Positions 26,527 to 36,811 are shown, numbered from the stretch's first letter. The stretch: DNA of 61,154 nt from Campylobacteraceae bacterium (GCA_027068975.1 JALXFN010000059.1:1-61154); one strand, 5' to 3'. Numbers and translations: made by a program. The notes: a model not told the origin generated them from the sequence alone.

Positions 26527-29340
26527 ATGGCTTTGAATAGAAGAGATTTTCTAAAGAGTGCAGCAGCAGCGACAGCAGCATCTGCAGTAGGAATCGCTGT
26601 TCCGTCAAATCTTGAAGCATCAGCAAATGAGGCTCAAAAAGATTGGAGATGGGATAAGGCAGCGTGTCGATTTTGTGGTACTGGTTGTGGTATTATGTTA
26701 GCAACAAAAGAGGGGCGTATTGTTGCAGTAAAAGGTGACCCAGCAGCACCTGTTAACCGTGGACTTAACTGTATTAAGGGGTACTTTAATGCAAAAATTA
26801 TGTATGGTGCAGATAGACTTAAAACTCCTCTTCTTCGTATGAATGACAAAGGTGAATTTGACAAAAAAGGTAAATTTAAACCTGTCTCTTGGCAGAGAGC
26901 ATTTGATGAGATGGAGAAACATGCTAAAAAGGCACTCAAAGCAAGTGGACCTGAAGGTGTAGCTGTATTTGCTTCTGGTCAATACACAGTTATGGAAGGG
27001 TATGCTGCTCAAAAAATGATGAAGGGTGGATTCCGTTCAAACGCTATTGACCCTAATGCTCGTCACTGTATGGCAAGTGCTGTTGTTGGTTTCTATCAAA
27101 CATTTGGTATCGATGAGCCAAGTGGTTGTTATGATGATATTGAGATTACAGATACTATTGTAACTTGGGGTTCAAATATGGCAGAGATGCACCCTATTTT
27201 ATGGTCTCGTGTAACAGACAGAAAGCTCTCTAACCCTGACAAAGTAAAAGTTGTTAATATTCAAACCTATACACATAGAACTTGTGACCTTGGTGACTTT
27301 AACATTATCTTCTCTCCAAGTACTGACCTTGCAATCTGGAACTATATTGCTCATGAGATTGTATTTAACCACCCAGAGGCTATCGATTGGGACTTTGTAA
27401 AAGAGAATATTGTATTTACAGCTGGACCTACAAATATCGGTTATGGTATGAGAAGAGCAGGTGAGAAATCACTTAAAGATGGTAAATACACTGCAAAAGA
27501 GATGGAGACAATCTCTAAAGAGATGGAGAAAAAGGTATCAGCAAAAGAGGCACCTGCTCTTGCACCTTATGGGTATAAAGAGGGTGATACTATGAAGCAC
27601 ACTGCTGGTACACTTAAGCACTGGCATATTAGTTTTGAAGAGTATAAAAAATCTTTAGAGCCATTTACACTTGACTATGTTGCAAAAATTGCAAAAGGTG
27701 ACCCAAATGAGTCTATTGAGAGCTTTAAGAAAAAACTAAAAGACCTTGCAGCATTCTATATTGAAAAAGATAGAAAAGTTGTCTCTTTCTGGACAATGGG
27801 TATGAACCAACATACACGTGGTACTTGGGTCAATACACTCTCTTATAACGTTCACTTCTTACTAAACAAACAAGCTCTTCCAGGTAATGGTGCATTCTCT
27901 CTAACAGGTCAACCTAGTGCTTGTGGTACAGCTAGAGAGGTTGGTACATTCTGTCACAGACTTCCTGCTGATATGATGGTTAAAAACCCTAAACATAGAG
28001 CAAAAGCAGAAAAAACTTGGGGACTTCCAGCAGGTACACTTAACCCTGTAGGTAACCAACATATTATGAAGATTCACAGAGACATCGAAGATGGTGTTGT
28101 TAAGTTTGCATGGGTAAATGTATGTAATGCTTACCAAGATAGTGCAAGTGCTTCTCACTGGATTAAAGCAGCACGTGAGATGGACAACTTTATTGTTACT
28201 TCCGATGGTTACCCTGGAATCTCAGCTATGGTTTCTGACCTTGTACTTCCAAGTGCTATGATTTATGAGAAATGGGGTGCTTATGGAAATGCTGAGAGAC
28301 GTACACAGCATTGGAGACAACAAGTCTTACCTGTAGGTGATGCAATGAGTGATACTTGGCAGTGGATGGAGTTCTCTAAACGCTTTACTGTTCAAGACCT
28401 TTGGGGTGAGTATACACTTAGAAATGGTAAAAAACTTCCAAATGTAATTGAAGATGCTAAAAAGTTAGGATATAAAGAAGATACTACTATGTATGAGATT
28501 CTTTATAAAAACAAAGGTAAAGAGTATAAACTTGATACATCTAAATTCCCTCAAAAAGGTTATGATAACTCTGACTGTGCTGGAGATAGTCGTAAAGTAC
28601 TTGGTGGAGACGGTAAAGAGGCTAAAGGTTGTGGATTTATGGTTCACGAGTACCTCTTTGAAGAGTATGCATCATTTGGTAGAGGACATGGACACGACTT
28701 GGCTCCATTTGAAGTTTACCATAAAGTAAGAGGACTTAAGTGGCCAGTTGTTGATGGTAAAGAGACACAGTGGAGATTTAACGTTAAGTATGACCCTTAT
28801 GCAGCAAAAGCTGTTAAAGAGAGTGGAAGTAAATCGACTCACGCATTCTATGGACCACTAGCTAAAAACCTTCTTCAAGGAACACTGACTGGTCCAGATA
28901 AATCTAAAGGTAAAAAAGCTCTTAAAAACAAAGCTAAAATCTTTGCTAGACCATATATGGATCCACCAGAGATGCCAGATGAAAACTACGACACTTGGTT
29001 ATGTACAGGTCGTGTACTAGAACATTGGCACTCAGGAACAATGACCATGAGAGTACCTGAACTCTTCCGTGCTGTTCCAGAAGCGTTATGTTACATGAAC
29101 CCTAAAGATGCAAAAGCTAAAGGTGTTAAACGTGGTGAGCTTGTATGGGTAGAGTCTCGTCGTGGTAAGGTAAAAGCAAGAGTTGAGACACGTGGACGTA
29201 ACAGACCACCTCAAGGATTGGTATTTGTACCTTGGTTTGATGAGAAAGTATTTATTAACAAAGTGTGTCTTGATGCTACTTGTCCAATGTCTAAACAGAC
29301 AGATTACAAGAAGTGTGCAGTTAAAATTACAAAGGCGTAA
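26527..29340 (+). CDS. napA: Periplasmic nitrate reductase catalytic subunit
   Basis: 937 residues, reduces nitrate to nitrite in the periplasm using bis-MGD molybdenum and one [4Fe-4S] cluster. The Tat signal is [16 protein letters not shown] at the N terminus. Cluster cysteines lie in [11 protein letters not shown] and NCIKGYF, and the molybdenum-ligating Cys in ARHCMASA (about residue 181). Length fits the long epsilonproteobacterial NapA. It opens the operon with SD AGGAGG, the strongest in the window, and napG follows after 4 nt. The FNR-type site lies upstream. Confidence 0.98.
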   Translation: MALNRRDFLKSAAAATAASAVGIAVPSNLEASANEAQKDWRWDKAACRFCGTGCGIMLATKEGRIVAVKGDPAAPVNRGLNCIKGYFNAKIMYGADRLKTPLLRMNDKGEFDKKGKFKPVSWQRAFDEMEKHAKKALKASGPEGVAVFASGQYTVMEGYAAQKMMKGGFRSNAIDPNARHCMASAVVGFYQTFGIDEPSGCYDDIEITDTIVTWGSNMAEMHPILWSRVTDRKLSNPDKVKVVNIQTYTHRTCDLGDFNIIFSPSTDLAIWNYIAHEIVFNHPEAIDWDFVKENIVFTAGPTNIGYGMRRAGEKSLKDGKYTAKEMETISKEMEKKVSAKEAPALAPYGYKEGDTMKHTAGTLKHWHISFEEYKKSLEPFTLDYVAKIAKGDPNESIESFKKKLKDLAAFYIEKDRKVVSFWTMGMNQHTRGTWVNTLSYNVHFLLNKQALPGNGAFSLTGQPSACGTAREVGTFCHRLPADMMVKNPKHRAKAEKTWGLPAGTLNPVGNQHIMKIHRDIEDGVVKFAWVNVCNAYQDSASASHWIKAAREMDNFIVTSDGYPGISAMVSDLVLPSAMIYEKWGAYGNAERRTQHWRQQVLPVGDAMSDTWQWMEFSKRFTVQDLWGEYTLRNGKKLPNVIEDAKKLGYKEDTTMYEILYKNKGKEYKLDTSKFPQKGYDNSDCAGDSRKVLGGDGKEAKGCGFMVHEYLFEEYASFGRGHGHDLAPFEVYHKVRGLKWPVVDGKETQWRFNVKYDPYAAKAVKESGSKSTHAFYGPLAKNLLQGTLTGPDKSKGKKALKNKAKIFARPYMDPPEMPDENYDTWLCTGRVLEHWHSGTMTMRVPELFRAVPEALCYMNPKDAKAKGVKRGELVWVESRRGKVKARVETRGRNRPPQGLVFVPWFDEKVFINKVCLDATCPMSKQTDYKKCAVKITKA

Positions 29341-29344
29341 GTAG

Positions 29345-30175
29345 ATGGCTAACTCCGACAACAATAGACGAAAGTTTATGGCAACGACTCTTCAAAGCGT
29401 AGGTCTTACAGCTCTTGGTGGATTGTTGTGGAGTGGCTATTGTGATGAGGCAAAAGCTTCACCTTTAGTACTTCGCCCACCTGGAGCATTACCTGAAGAG
29501 CAGTTTTTAGATGTATGTATCAAGTGTGGACTTTGTGCTGAAGCTTGTGCCAATCGTGAAAGTAATAAAAATAGAGATGGCACTCAAAGAGAGGGAACTC
29601 TTAAAATGGCAAAAGGTGGTGACCATAAGTTAATTGGTACACCATACTTTATTCCAAGAGATGTTCCTTGCTATATGTGTGATGATATTCCTTGTGTCCC
29701 TGTTTGCCCTTCTGAAGCTTTAGATATGAAAAGTCTTCTTAATGAAAAAGAGGAGCTTGACATTAATAAAGCCCAGATGGGTCTAGCAGTCGTACACAAA
29801 GAGTCATGTGTAGCCTTTTGGGGACTACAGTGTGATGCTTGTTATAGAGCTTGTCCTCTACTTGATGAGGCGATTACATTAGAGTATCAGAAAAATGAGC
29901 GTACAGGGAAACATGCATTTTTGCTTCCTGTAGTACACTCAGATGTCTGTACAGGTTGTGGGCTTTGTGAAAAGGCATGTATTACTGAAAAACCTGCCAT
30001 TTTTGTGCTTCCTAGAGAACACTCTATGGGAAAAGCAGGAGACCACTATGTAAAGGGTTGGGATACAAAAGACCAACAAAGAGCAGGAGAGAGAAAGCTT
30101 GATGAGATAGAAACTCATAACGAAAGAAGCCAACAAGCCCCATCTGATTACTTAAATAGGGAGATAGAGTACTAA
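29345..30175 (+). CDS. napG: Nap quinol dehydrogenase ferredoxin-type subunit
   Basis: 276 residues. A twin-arginine signal (NNRRKFMATTLQS) exports it folded. Four [4Fe-4S] sites are seen as CIKCGLCAEAC, CYMCDDIPCVPVCP, CDACYRACP and CTGCGLCEKAC. With NapH it passes electrons from menaquinol toward NapB, replacing NapC in this lineage. Its stop codon overlaps the napH start, so the two are translationally coupled. Confidence 0.97.
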   Translation: MANSDNNRRKFMATTLQSVGLTALGGLLWSGYCDEAKASPLVLRPPGALPEEQFLDVCIKCGLCAEACANRESNKNRDGTQREGTLKMAKGGDHKLIGTPYFIPRDVPCYMCDDIPCVPVCPSEALDMKSLLNEKEELDINKAQMGLAVVHKESCVAFWGLQCDACYRACPLLDEAITLEYQKNERTGKHAFLLPVVHSDVCTGCGLCEKACITEKPAIFVLPREHSMGKAGDHYVKGWDTKDQQRAGERKLDEIETHNERSQQAPSDYLNREIEY

Positions 30176-30981
30176 TGAAAAATTTAAAATATCTACTTCT
30201 TAGACGAGTAACACAGATTGGATTAATGTTTCTCTACTTTGCTGCCAATGCTTATGGTTGGCACATTTTAGAGGGAACATTTGGCTCTTCTAAACTTTTT
30301 GGTCTTATTCCATTGGCTGACCCCTATACTACCTTGCAAGTTCTTAGTGCAGGTTTTCTACTTGGAGCAGATGTACTTGTGGGTGCGTTACTTATTACGC
30401 TTTTCTACATGATAGTAGGTGGAAGAGCTTTTTGTTCTTGGGTCTGTCCTATCAATATGGTGACCGACTTAGCAAATTGGCTTAGACGCAAACTAAAGCT
30501 AGACAAAGAGGAGGTCAACTACCGTTTCTTAAAGCGTAGAACACGCTACTGGATTATGGTTTTGGGTCTTATTGTCTCTGCTGTTGTAGGTATTGCTGCT
30601 TTTGAAGCAATTAGTCCTATAACTATTATGCAACGAGGCATTATCTTTGGTTTTGGTGCAGGAGTTTCTATAATCGTAGCTATTTTCCTTTTTGACCTCT
30701 TTGGGGTTAGAAATGGTTGGTGTGGTCACCTCTGCCCTTTAGGTGCAGCTTATTCACTTATTGGTCAAAAGAGCTTAATTAGAGTTAAACATGACCATGA
30801 GGCGTGTACCAATTGTATGGAGTGTAAAATCGTCTGTCCAGAAAATCAGGTGCTACACATGATTAACAAAGAGAGCATCTCAGTAACAGATGGCGAGTGT
30901 ACCAACTGTGGTCGCTGTATAGATGTCTGTAATGATGATGCTTTAGGTTTTAGTATTAGAAAATTAAATAAAGATAGTTAA
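30175..30981 (+). CDS. napH: Nap quinol dehydrogenase membrane subunit
   Basis: 268 residues, inner-membrane, about four TM helices. It carries the conserved FCSWVCPINMVTD and WCGHLCPLGAAYS cysteine motifs and two C-terminal [4Fe-4S] motifs, CTNCMECKIVCP and CTNCGRCIDVC. It oxidises menaquinol and delivers electrons through NapG to periplasmic NapB. Start overlaps the napG stop by one base. The gap to napB is 10 nt with SD AAAGGAG. Confidence 0.97.
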   Translation: MKNLKYLLLRRVTQIGLMFLYFAANAYGWHILEGTFGSSKLFGLIPLADPYTTLQVLSAGFLLGADVLVGALLITLFYMIVGGRAFCSWVCPINMVTDLANWLRRKLKLDKEEVNYRFLKRRTRYWIMVLGLIVSAVVGIAAFEAISPITIMQRGIIFGFGAGVSIIVAIFLFDLFGVRNGWCGHLCPLGAAYSLIGQKSLIRVKHDHEACTNCMECKIVCPENQVLHMINKESISVTDGECTNCGRCIDVCNDDALGFSIRKLNKDS

Positions 30982-30991
30982 AGGAGAAAAA

Positions 30992-31969
30992 ATGACAAAA
31001 GTTATTAAGGTAATGGCTCTAGGTTCATTGTTGGCTGCATCAGCACTCTATGGTGCGAGTACAGCTGCTTGTGCTGGGTGTCACGGAGCAAATTTTGAAA
31101 AAAAGGCATTGGGTAAATCTAAAGTTGTAAAAGATATGTCTAAAGAGGAGATTGTAAAAGCACTTAAAGGGTACAAAGATGGCTCTTATGGTGGTGCTAT
31201 GAAAGGCATGATGAAAGGTCAAGTAGCTTCACTTAGTGATGCAGATATTGAGGCTATTGCTACTTCAATTAAAGGTGGTGGTGATGCTAAAGCTTCTGAA
31301 AAAGCTGAAGCCAAAACAGAAACTCCTGAAAAAGCTGAAGCTAAAGCCACTCCTAAAGTAGTTGATATTAATGCAAAAGTTGCTGATAAAGCAAGACTAG
31401 ACAAAGAGGATTTAGGGAACAAAAAAGAGGTTGATGAGACTGTTTTAGGGTTAAGAAAAACTTCACTTTTCAATGAAGATGTAAAACCAAATGATGGTAA
31501 GTTTGATAGACCTGCTCCAGGTGCTTCGGCTAGATTTGAGAGAGCCTATGTAAATGCTCCACCAATGATTCCTCACTCAACTGATGGACTACTTCCTATT
31601 ACAAAAGATAACAATCAGTGTCTTGGATGTCATATGCCAGAAGCTGCTAAAGGTGTAGGTGCAACCCCAATCCCACCATCTCACTTTACTAACTATAGAC
31701 CAACAACTGTATATAAAGATGGTGAGTTAGTTAAAGAGGGTAAAAAAGTTGGACTCAAAGGTGATATTGGAAATGTTGGTGATATTAAAATAGCAAAAGC
31801 AAAGAAATCAGATAAACTCTACCAAGGTAGATTTAACTGTTCACAGTGTCATGCTCCACAAGCCAATGTTGATACAGCTGTAGGAAATACTTTTAAATCT
31901 GATGGTCTAACAGATGAATTTAAAACACGTTCAAATCTTGTTGATATGATGAATGATGGTGTAAAATAG
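30992..31969 (+). CDS. napB: NapB fused to an N-terminal monohaem cytochrome c553-like domain
   Basis: 325 residues, roughly twice the usual NapB. After a Sec signal (residues 1-23), residues 24-95 form a cytochrome c553-like domain with haem motif CAGCH (27-31) and a Met-rich stretch (GAMKGMMKG) that may supply the distal ligand. An Ala/Lys/Glu-rich linker follows (about 97-125). The NapB domain then has CLGCH (210-214) and CSQCH (283-287). The protein therefore has three haems and may take electrons from a second donor as well as NapGH. The coding frame runs unbroken through the linker, so it is not an assembly join. Confidence 0.9.
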   Translation: MTKVIKVMALGSLLAASALYGASTAACAGCHGANFEKKALGKSKVVKDMSKEEIVKALKGYKDGSYGGAMKGMMKGQVASLSDADIEAIATSIKGGGDAKASEKAEAKTETPEKAEAKATPKVVDINAKVADKARLDKEDLGNKKEVDETVLGLRKTSLFNEDVKPNDGKFDRPAPGASARFERAYVNAPPMIPHSTDGLLPITKDNNQCLGCHMPEAAKGVGATPIPPSHFTNYRPTTVYKDGELVKEGKKVGLKGDIGNVGDIKIAKAKKSDKLYQGRFNCSQCHAPQANVDTAVGNTFKSDGLTDEFKTRSNLVDMMNDGVK

Positions 31970-32496
31970 TGGTAAGCAGAAGAGGTTTTTTTAAGTCTAT
32001 TGTAAAACCTTTACGCCAATTAGAAGAGGAGGTAACCCCTCTTCTAATACGCCCCCCTTATGGAAAAAGTGAATCTCTTTTTCAGAACGAGTGTCCAAGT
32101 TGCCAAAGTTTAGCTTGTGTTACTTCTTGTGATGAGAAGATTATATTTATTGATAAAGAGACAAAAACCCCCACACTTAGCTTCGCTAAAAATGGGTGTA
32201 CTTTTTGTGATGAGTGTGCTATTGCCTGTGATAAAGAGGTGCTTTCATTAGAAAATTTTGAGGGTGAAGCCTATCTATATGCCATCTTTAAAATATCACT
32301 TCAAGCCTGTGTGGCTCATCAAGGTGTTATCTGTAATGCTTGTAAAGAGCCTTGTATAGATGATGCCATTTTATTTAATGGTATGTTTAACCCAGTCATT
32401 GACAACGAGAAGTGTACAGCCTGTGGATTTTGTATCTCACGTTGTCCTACCCAAGCAATTAGTTACAGTGTCATAAAACAAGAGGAGAATAAATAA
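31969..32496 (+). CDS. napF: Nap ferredoxin-type maturation protein
   Basis: 175 residues, cytoplasmic iron-sulfur protein. Four cluster motifs: CPSCQSLACVTSC, CTFCDECAIAC, CNACKEPC and CTACGFCISRCP. NapF is thought to help mature NapA before export. It starts with GTG overlapping the napB stop by 1 nt, and its own stop overlaps the next ATG by 1 nt, so translation is coupled on both sides. An arginine pair (SRRGFF) at residues 3-4 is present, but no Tat hydrophobic region follows. Confidence 0.93.
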   Translation: MVSRRGFFKSIVKPLRQLEEEVTPLLIRPPYGKSESLFQNECPSCQSLACVTSCDEKIIFIDKETKTPTLSFAKNGCTFCDECAIACDKEVLSLENFEGEAYLYAIFKISLQACVAHQGVICNACKEPCIDDAILFNGMFNPVIDNEKCTACGFCISRCPTQAISYSVIKQEENK

Positions 32497-32837
32497 TGAA
32501 ATTACACGAAAAATATCCAAAACTATTTGATAGATTAGAAGATAAAGAGCTAGAGTTAAGACACCTTTTAAATGTCGATGAGAACTATGAAGATTATGAC
32601 TCAGAGGAGTTTGAATTTAACTTTGAGGAGTATAACTTTATTGTCTATATTTCAGAGCTTATGCAAGAGGCGTTAGGCAACGAAAAGATGGAAGAGCTTG
32701 TAGTAAAGTTAAATGAAAATAGTGCTTTTGAAAACTTTTTAGCCAGTGAGATTGACCTCTATGCTTTAAAAAGTAACCTCTCTACGCAAGAGGTAGAGGA
32801 GTTACTACTCAATCAAGTAGAGACTGTTTTATCATGA
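32496..32837 (+). CDS. Small acidic protein inside the nap operon, unknown
   Basis: 113 residues, highly acidic (runs such as ENYEDYDSEEFEFNFEEYN), helical, no signal peptide or TM. It overlaps napF by one base and napL by 4 nt, so it is embedded in the operon rather than inserted by chance. The canonical epsilon order goes from napF straight to napL. A cytoplasmic chaperone or assembly role is plausible, but no family is recognised. Confidence 0.65.
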   Translation: MKLHEKYPKLFDRLEDKELELRHLLNVDENYEDYDSEEFEFNFEEYNFIVYISELMQEALGNEKMEELVVKLNENSAFENFLASEIDLYALKSNLSTQEVEELLLNQVETVLS

Positions 32838-33793
32838 AAATTACTTTTTTCCTCTTTTTAGCCAATGTTTTTTTATGGGCAACACCTACGTTAAAACCGA
32901 TAGATAGTATTGAGATAAACGGTACAGTTAAAGATATGGTCTTAAGAGAGAATCTACTTGTTGTTGCTACCGATATGGGACATATTGAGGTAAAAGATAT
33001 TGATAACAATAATAGTAGTATTCAAAATATCGCAATACCAAATGTAAAAGATTTTATGGGCGATGAGATACCTGCAAGAGTAATGAGTACCGATAAAATA
33101 GCCAATAGATATCTGCTCCTTAGCGACAGTGGTAAAAATGGTTACTCAAATCTGTTTATTTATGACAATAATCTGACACAGATACTCTCTGCTAAAGACA
33201 AAGAGGCTATTATTAAAGCCCGATTTATAGACAAAGAGCATATTTTGTTAGGCTACTTAAGTAACGAAGTGGCTCTTTTAGATTTAAAGAGTAAAAAAGA
33301 GAGCTACAGAGTACAACTTAGCGAGTCTAAATTTTCAGATTTTGCACTTAACGTTGATAAAAGCCAAGCAGTTTTTGCTTGTGAGAGTGGCGTTTTAAGT
33401 GTTGTTGATGTAAAAACAGGCAAAATTTTAAAAGAGCTTAAAGGGCAAAACCTTGACAATGTCTATAAGGTAGACTTTAAAAAAGGTATGGTAAGTGGTG
33501 CAGGGCAAGATAGAAGAGGTTCTCTTTATGATGTAAACACAGGAAAAGGAAGCTATATCGCAGGAGCTTTTCTCATCTATGCTACAGCCCTTAGTCCAAG
33601 TAGCTCAAAAGTGGCTTTTGCTATGGATGAGAAAAATAATATCTCGATATATAATAGCTCTAGTAAAACAAAAATAGCTCTACTTAAAGGGCAAAAGAGT
33701 ACACTTAATGTTATTATTTTTAAAGATGAAAACAAAATCATTTCAGCAAGTGATGACAGTACCATTCTTGTATGGGATTTGAAACAAAAATAG
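32834..33793 (+). CDS. napL: Nap accessory WD40-like protein NapL
   Basis: 319 residues with Sec signal (residues 1-15, LFLANVFLWA). A beta-propeller follows with repeated patterns ending in V...D (VKDMV, VLSVVDVKTG, ILVWDLKQK). NapL is found in epsilonproteobacterial nap clusters and is not essential for activity in studied species, so its role is unclear. Its ATG overlaps the previous gene by 4 nt; napD follows after 9 nt. Confidence 0.9.
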   Translation: MKITFFLFLANVFLWATPTLKPIDSIEINGTVKDMVLRENLLVVATDMGHIEVKDIDNNNSSIQNIAIPNVKDFMGDEIPARVMSTDKIANRYLLLSDSGKNGYSNLFIYDNNLTQILSAKDKEAIIKARFIDKEHILLGYLSNEVALLDLKSKKESYRVQLSESKFSDFALNVDKSQAVFACESGVLSVVDVKTGKILKELKGQNLDNVYKVDFKKGMVSGAGQDRRGSLYDVNTGKGSYIAGAFLIYATALSPSSSKVAFAMDEKNNISIYNSSSKTKIALLKGQKSTLNVIIFKDENKIISASDDSTILVWDLKQK

Positions 33794-33802
33794 GAGTTTA
33801 AA

Positions 33803-34165
33803 ATGAATATTTCAAGCATTGTAGTCCAAGCACTACCTAAACATATTGATGAGTTAGTAGAGTATTTTAAAAATGAGGATTATGTAGATTATCATCTATC
33901 TGATAAAGCAACAGGAAAGATTATTGTCACCATTGAGGGGGAAGGAGTTGAAGAGGAGATTAAAAAACTCGTTAAGATTCAACAAGTTCCAAATGTTATT
34001 ACAGCCGATATGATGATGACCTACCAAGAGGAGTTAGATGATGCTATTAAAGAGCTAAATGAAGCTGACCCTGTTCCAGAGATTTTAACAAAAGAGAATG
34101 TTAATGTAAAAGATGTTGTCTATAATGGAGACCTTAAGAAAAAAGATTTCCATGGGGGCGTTTAA
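33803..34165 (+). CDS. napD: NapA signal-peptide-binding chaperone
   Basis: 120 residues, cytoplasmic. The start NISSIVVQALPKHIDELVE and GKIIVTIEGE match NapD, a ferredoxin-fold protein that binds the NapA Tat signal peptide and prevents early export. The C-terminal 35 residues extend beyond the E. coli form. It ends the nap operon; the next gene has its own -10 site. Confidence 0.92.
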   Translation: MNISSIVVQALPKHIDELVEYFKNEDYVDYHLSDKATGKIIVTIEGEGVEEEIKKLVKIQQVPNVITADMMMTYQEELDDAIKELNEADPVPEILTKENVNVKDVVYNGDLKKKDFHGGV

Positions 34166-34177
34166 CCTTTTTTTGGT

Positions 34178-34183
34178 TATACT
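34178..34183 (+). promoter_or_regulatory. -10 element of the YidB-like gene
   Basis: TATACT in ggttatactaaat lies 34 nt before the ATG. The preceding TTTTTTTGG run immediately after napD may act as terminator of the nap operon, though no stem is obvious. Confidence 0.4.
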
Positions 34184-34216
34184 AAATTTGAATTAAAAAA
34201 AACAAGGACAAACAAC

Positions 34217-34669
34217 ATGGATTTTAACGATTTACTAAAAATGGGTGCAAGTGCAATACAAGGTAATAGTGATGATGCTACAACAGGTTTAGATACAAAT
34301 GCTATCTCTGATGCGTTAGGAAAACTACTTGGTGGTGGAGAAGATGGTCAAGGGCTTGATTTAAGTTCTTTAGTCTCTGGATTATCTGAAAATGGTTTAG
34401 GTGGAATTGTAAGTTCATGGTTGGGTTCAGGTGAAAATGAGCCTATCTCTATGGATTCTATTACAGATTTACTTGGTGCAGATAAAGTTTCTGAATTTGC
34501 ATCAAATTTAGGACTTTCTGAAGAGTCTGCAAAAGGTGCTTTAGCTGATGCATTACCATCCGTAGTTGACAAAGCTACAGAGGGTGAAGGTTCTATTGTA
34601 GAAGATATGTTATCTCAAATTGGTGGTGCTGATGGTGCGATGGATATGTTAGGAAAAATGTTTAAATAG
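34217..34669 (+). CDS. YidB/DUF937-family protein
   Basis: 150 residues, acidic and Gly/Ser-rich, no signal peptide. The run GLGGIVSSWLGSGENEPIS (about residues 60-78) and the following LGADKVSEFASNLGLSEESAKGALADALPSVVDKAT match the YidB family. The function is unknown. Alone in its transcription unit, between napD and a REP-like palindrome. Confidence 0.85.
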   Translation: MDFNDLLKMGASAIQGNSDDATTGLDTNAISDALGKLLGGGEDGQGLDLSSLVSGLSENGLGGIVSSWLGSGENEPISMDSITDLLGADKVSEFASNLGLSEESAKGALADALPSVVDKATEGEGSIVEDMLSQIGGADGAMDMLGKMFK

Positions 34670-34705
34670 ATTTTTTCTTTCTAAACTCTAATGATTTCGA
34701 AAAAC

Positions 34706-34735
34706 TAGGGGAATGGACTTTAGTCCATACCCCTA
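34706..34735. repeat. REP-like single palindrome, family A relative
   Basis: A near-perfect palindrome, TAGGGG-A-ATGGACTTTAGTCCAT-A-CCCCTA, using the same core as the REPINs at 5918 and 44829 but as a single unit. It is followed by TATAAT at 34748-34753, a possible -10 for the nuclease gene. Confidence 0.75.
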
Positions 34736-34775
34736 AAATAAGTTTTTTATAATTGGAATACCCATAGGAGCCGCT

Positions 34776-36302
34776 ATGCGTTTTCTTTTTCTTCTGTTTC
34801 TTCCCCTCTTTCTCAATTCAACTCAACTTAAAATAGCCTCATATAATGTAGAAAACCTTTTTGATATGGTAAACAATGGCAGTGAGTACAGTGAATACAA
34901 ACCCAACCAACATAATTGGACACGCTTAAGCCTCAATAAAAAAATTAAAAATATTTCAGAAATTATTTGTGATGTTAATGCTGATATTATAGGACTTCAA
35001 GAGGTAGAAAATATAAATGCTCTGAAACTTCTTCAAAAATCATTACGTTCTGTAGGCTGCTACTATAAGTACTTAGCCATAACGCATAAAAAGAACTCTG
35101 CCATACAGGTAGCAGTTCTCTCAAAACTACCTATTGTGAGTGCTAAAGAGATAGTGGTCAATAGAAAGTTAAAGTATAGAAATATTTTAGAATTGAAATA
35201 TATGGTCAATAATAAACCTCTTTTTGTTTTTGTAAACCATTGGACATCTAAACATTCAGCCGAGAGCAGACGGATAGTCTCTGCAAAGGTGCTAAAAAGT
35301 AGAATAGAGCGTTTGCCTAAAGGTACAGACTATATTTTAATTGGTGATTTTAATTCAAACTATAATGAATACAAAAATATGGAGCCACAACTTAACGATA
35401 GCCATGGAAAAACAGGCATAAACCATATTTTAAAAACCATAGTTGACAATAAGTTAGTAGAGAAAAAAGATATAGGTAAAAATTTACACTATAACTTGTG
35501 GCTAGAGTTACCAAATTTTCAGCGTTGGAGTCATAATTTTTATGGTTCAAAACAAGCATTAGATTCTATAATTTTACCTCATAGTATGTTTGATGGAGAG
35601 GGTGTAGATTATGTCAATGAGAGTTTTAAAGTCATAAAGCCTCCATATCTGTTTACTAAAAAGGGTTATATTAACAGATGGCAATATAAAAACAATCGAC
35701 ATCTAGGTAAAGGTTACTCTGACCATTTGCCCATAGTGGCTACTTTTTCCACTTCTGCTTATAAGTCTAGTAAACCTTCTTTCCAAGAAGAAGGGAAGAT
35801 AGAAGATTTGTATAAAAAAGAGCTAAGAGCTTCACTCAAATTACAAAATGTAAAAGTGATATTTAAATCCAAACATCATGCCATTATAAAACAGTCAAAA
35901 GATGGACGAGCTATTTTTGTATATGGAGCCGATGGCTTAGAGCAGGGTAGAGCCTATGATATAGTGGTTAAAAAAACTAAAAAGTATCATGGACTTCATG
36001 AGATTGTTAATTTTTCTATAGTTTATGATTATGGTAAAAGTCATATAGATGGCTTATTTTATAAAGGTAAGTTAGATTTTTCTAAGCGAGAGTTAGAAAA
36101 TGAAGTTTTAAAAGATATAACAGGGATATATAGAAATAATAGAATTTTTATAGAGAAAAAAGCCTATAAAATATATTTTAAAAATAAAAACTTAAGACCA
36201 AAAAATGGAAGCAAACTAAAGTTACATAGAGTGCAAATAGGATATTATGACGAGATGCAACTGGTCGTTTGGTTTGCAGAAGATTTTAAAAAAGTGGAGT
36301 AA
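34776..36302 (+). CDS. Exported endonuclease/exonuclease/phosphatase-family protein
   Basis: 508 residues with a signal peptide (residues 1-16). The EEP fold is shown by LKIASYNVENLFD, ADIIGLQEVEN (metal-binding Glu), NHWTSKHS, ILIGDFNSNYNE and the catalytic GYSDHLPIVA (about residue 312). A C-terminal part (about 350-508) of unclear type may be an OB-like nucleic-acid-binding domain. It is probably an extracellular or periplasmic DNase, as known for similar secreted EEP nucleases. The HemJ-like gene follows after 2 nt. Confidence 0.85.
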   Translation: MRFLFLLFLPLFLNSTQLKIASYNVENLFDMVNNGSEYSEYKPNQHNWTRLSLNKKIKNISEIICDVNADIIGLQEVENINALKLLQKSLRSVGCYYKYLAITHKKNSAIQVAVLSKLPIVSAKEIVVNRKLKYRNILELKYMVNNKPLFVFVNHWTSKHSAESRRIVSAKVLKSRIERLPKGTDYILIGDFNSNYNEYKNMEPQLNDSHGKTGINHILKTIVDNKLVEKKDIGKNLHYNLWLELPNFQRWSHNFYGSKQALDSIILPHSMFDGEGVDYVNESFKVIKPPYLFTKKGYINRWQYKNNRHLGKGYSDHLPIVATFSTSAYKSSKPSFQEEGKIEDLYKKELRASLKLQNVKVIFKSKHHAIIKQSKDGRAIFVYGADGLEQGRAYDIVVKKTKKYHGLHEIVNFSIVYDYGKSHIDGLFYKGKLDFSKRELENEVLKDITGIYRNNRIFIEKKAYKIYFKNKNLRPKNGSKLKLHRVQIGYYDEMQLVVWFAEDFKKVE

Positions 36303-36304
36303 AA

Positions 36305-36811
36305 ATGGAAGAATATTACTTAGGAATAAAGGCATTTCATGTCATCGCAGTTATGTCATGGATGGCAATGCTTTTCTACATGCCTAGACTCTTTGTGTAT
36401 CATCAAGAGCATCACGAGAAAAAAGATTTCACAGATGTCATAAAAATACAAGAAGATAAAATATACAGAGTCATAGGTGCTCCAGCCATGTGGGCAACCA
36501 TCGTTTCAGGTGCTACACTCATTTACATTAACCCAGCACTACTAGAGGAAAAATGGATGATAGCCAAACTCTTAGTTTTAGCATTAATGATTGCTTACTC
36601 GTTTAGTTTGGAGTATTTTAGAAAGATTTTAGAAAAAGATGAGTGTGTTAAAAATGGACAATTTTTTAGAGCCTACAATGAAGTTCCTACACTATTGGCT
36701 ATTTTGATAGTCACCTTTGTCATTACCAAGTCAGTTCCACTCTATTTTTCCATAGGTATTACACTCTTTTTTGGATTTATTATTTATAAGATTTTGACTA
36801 AAAAGGTGTAG
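36305..36811 (+). CDS. hemJ: HemJ-like protoporphyrinogen oxidase
   Basis: 168 residues, membrane protein with about four TM helices. The motif KAFHVIAVMSWMAMLFYMPR has the conserved His and the family-specific Arg, and AKLLVLALMIAYS has the conserved Lys. HemJ oxidises protoporphyrinogen IX to protoporphyrin IX in haem synthesis in bacteria without HemG/HemY, including this group. It starts 2 nt after the nuclease gene. Confidence 0.88.
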   Translation: MEEYYLGIKAFHVIAVMSWMAMLFYMPRLFVYHQEHHEKKDFTDVIKIQEDKIYRVIGAPAMWATIVSGATLIYINPALLEEKWMIAKLLVLALMIAYSFSLEYFRKILEKDECVKNGQFFRAYNEVPTLLAILIVTFVITKSVPLYFSIGITLFFGFIIYKILTKKV

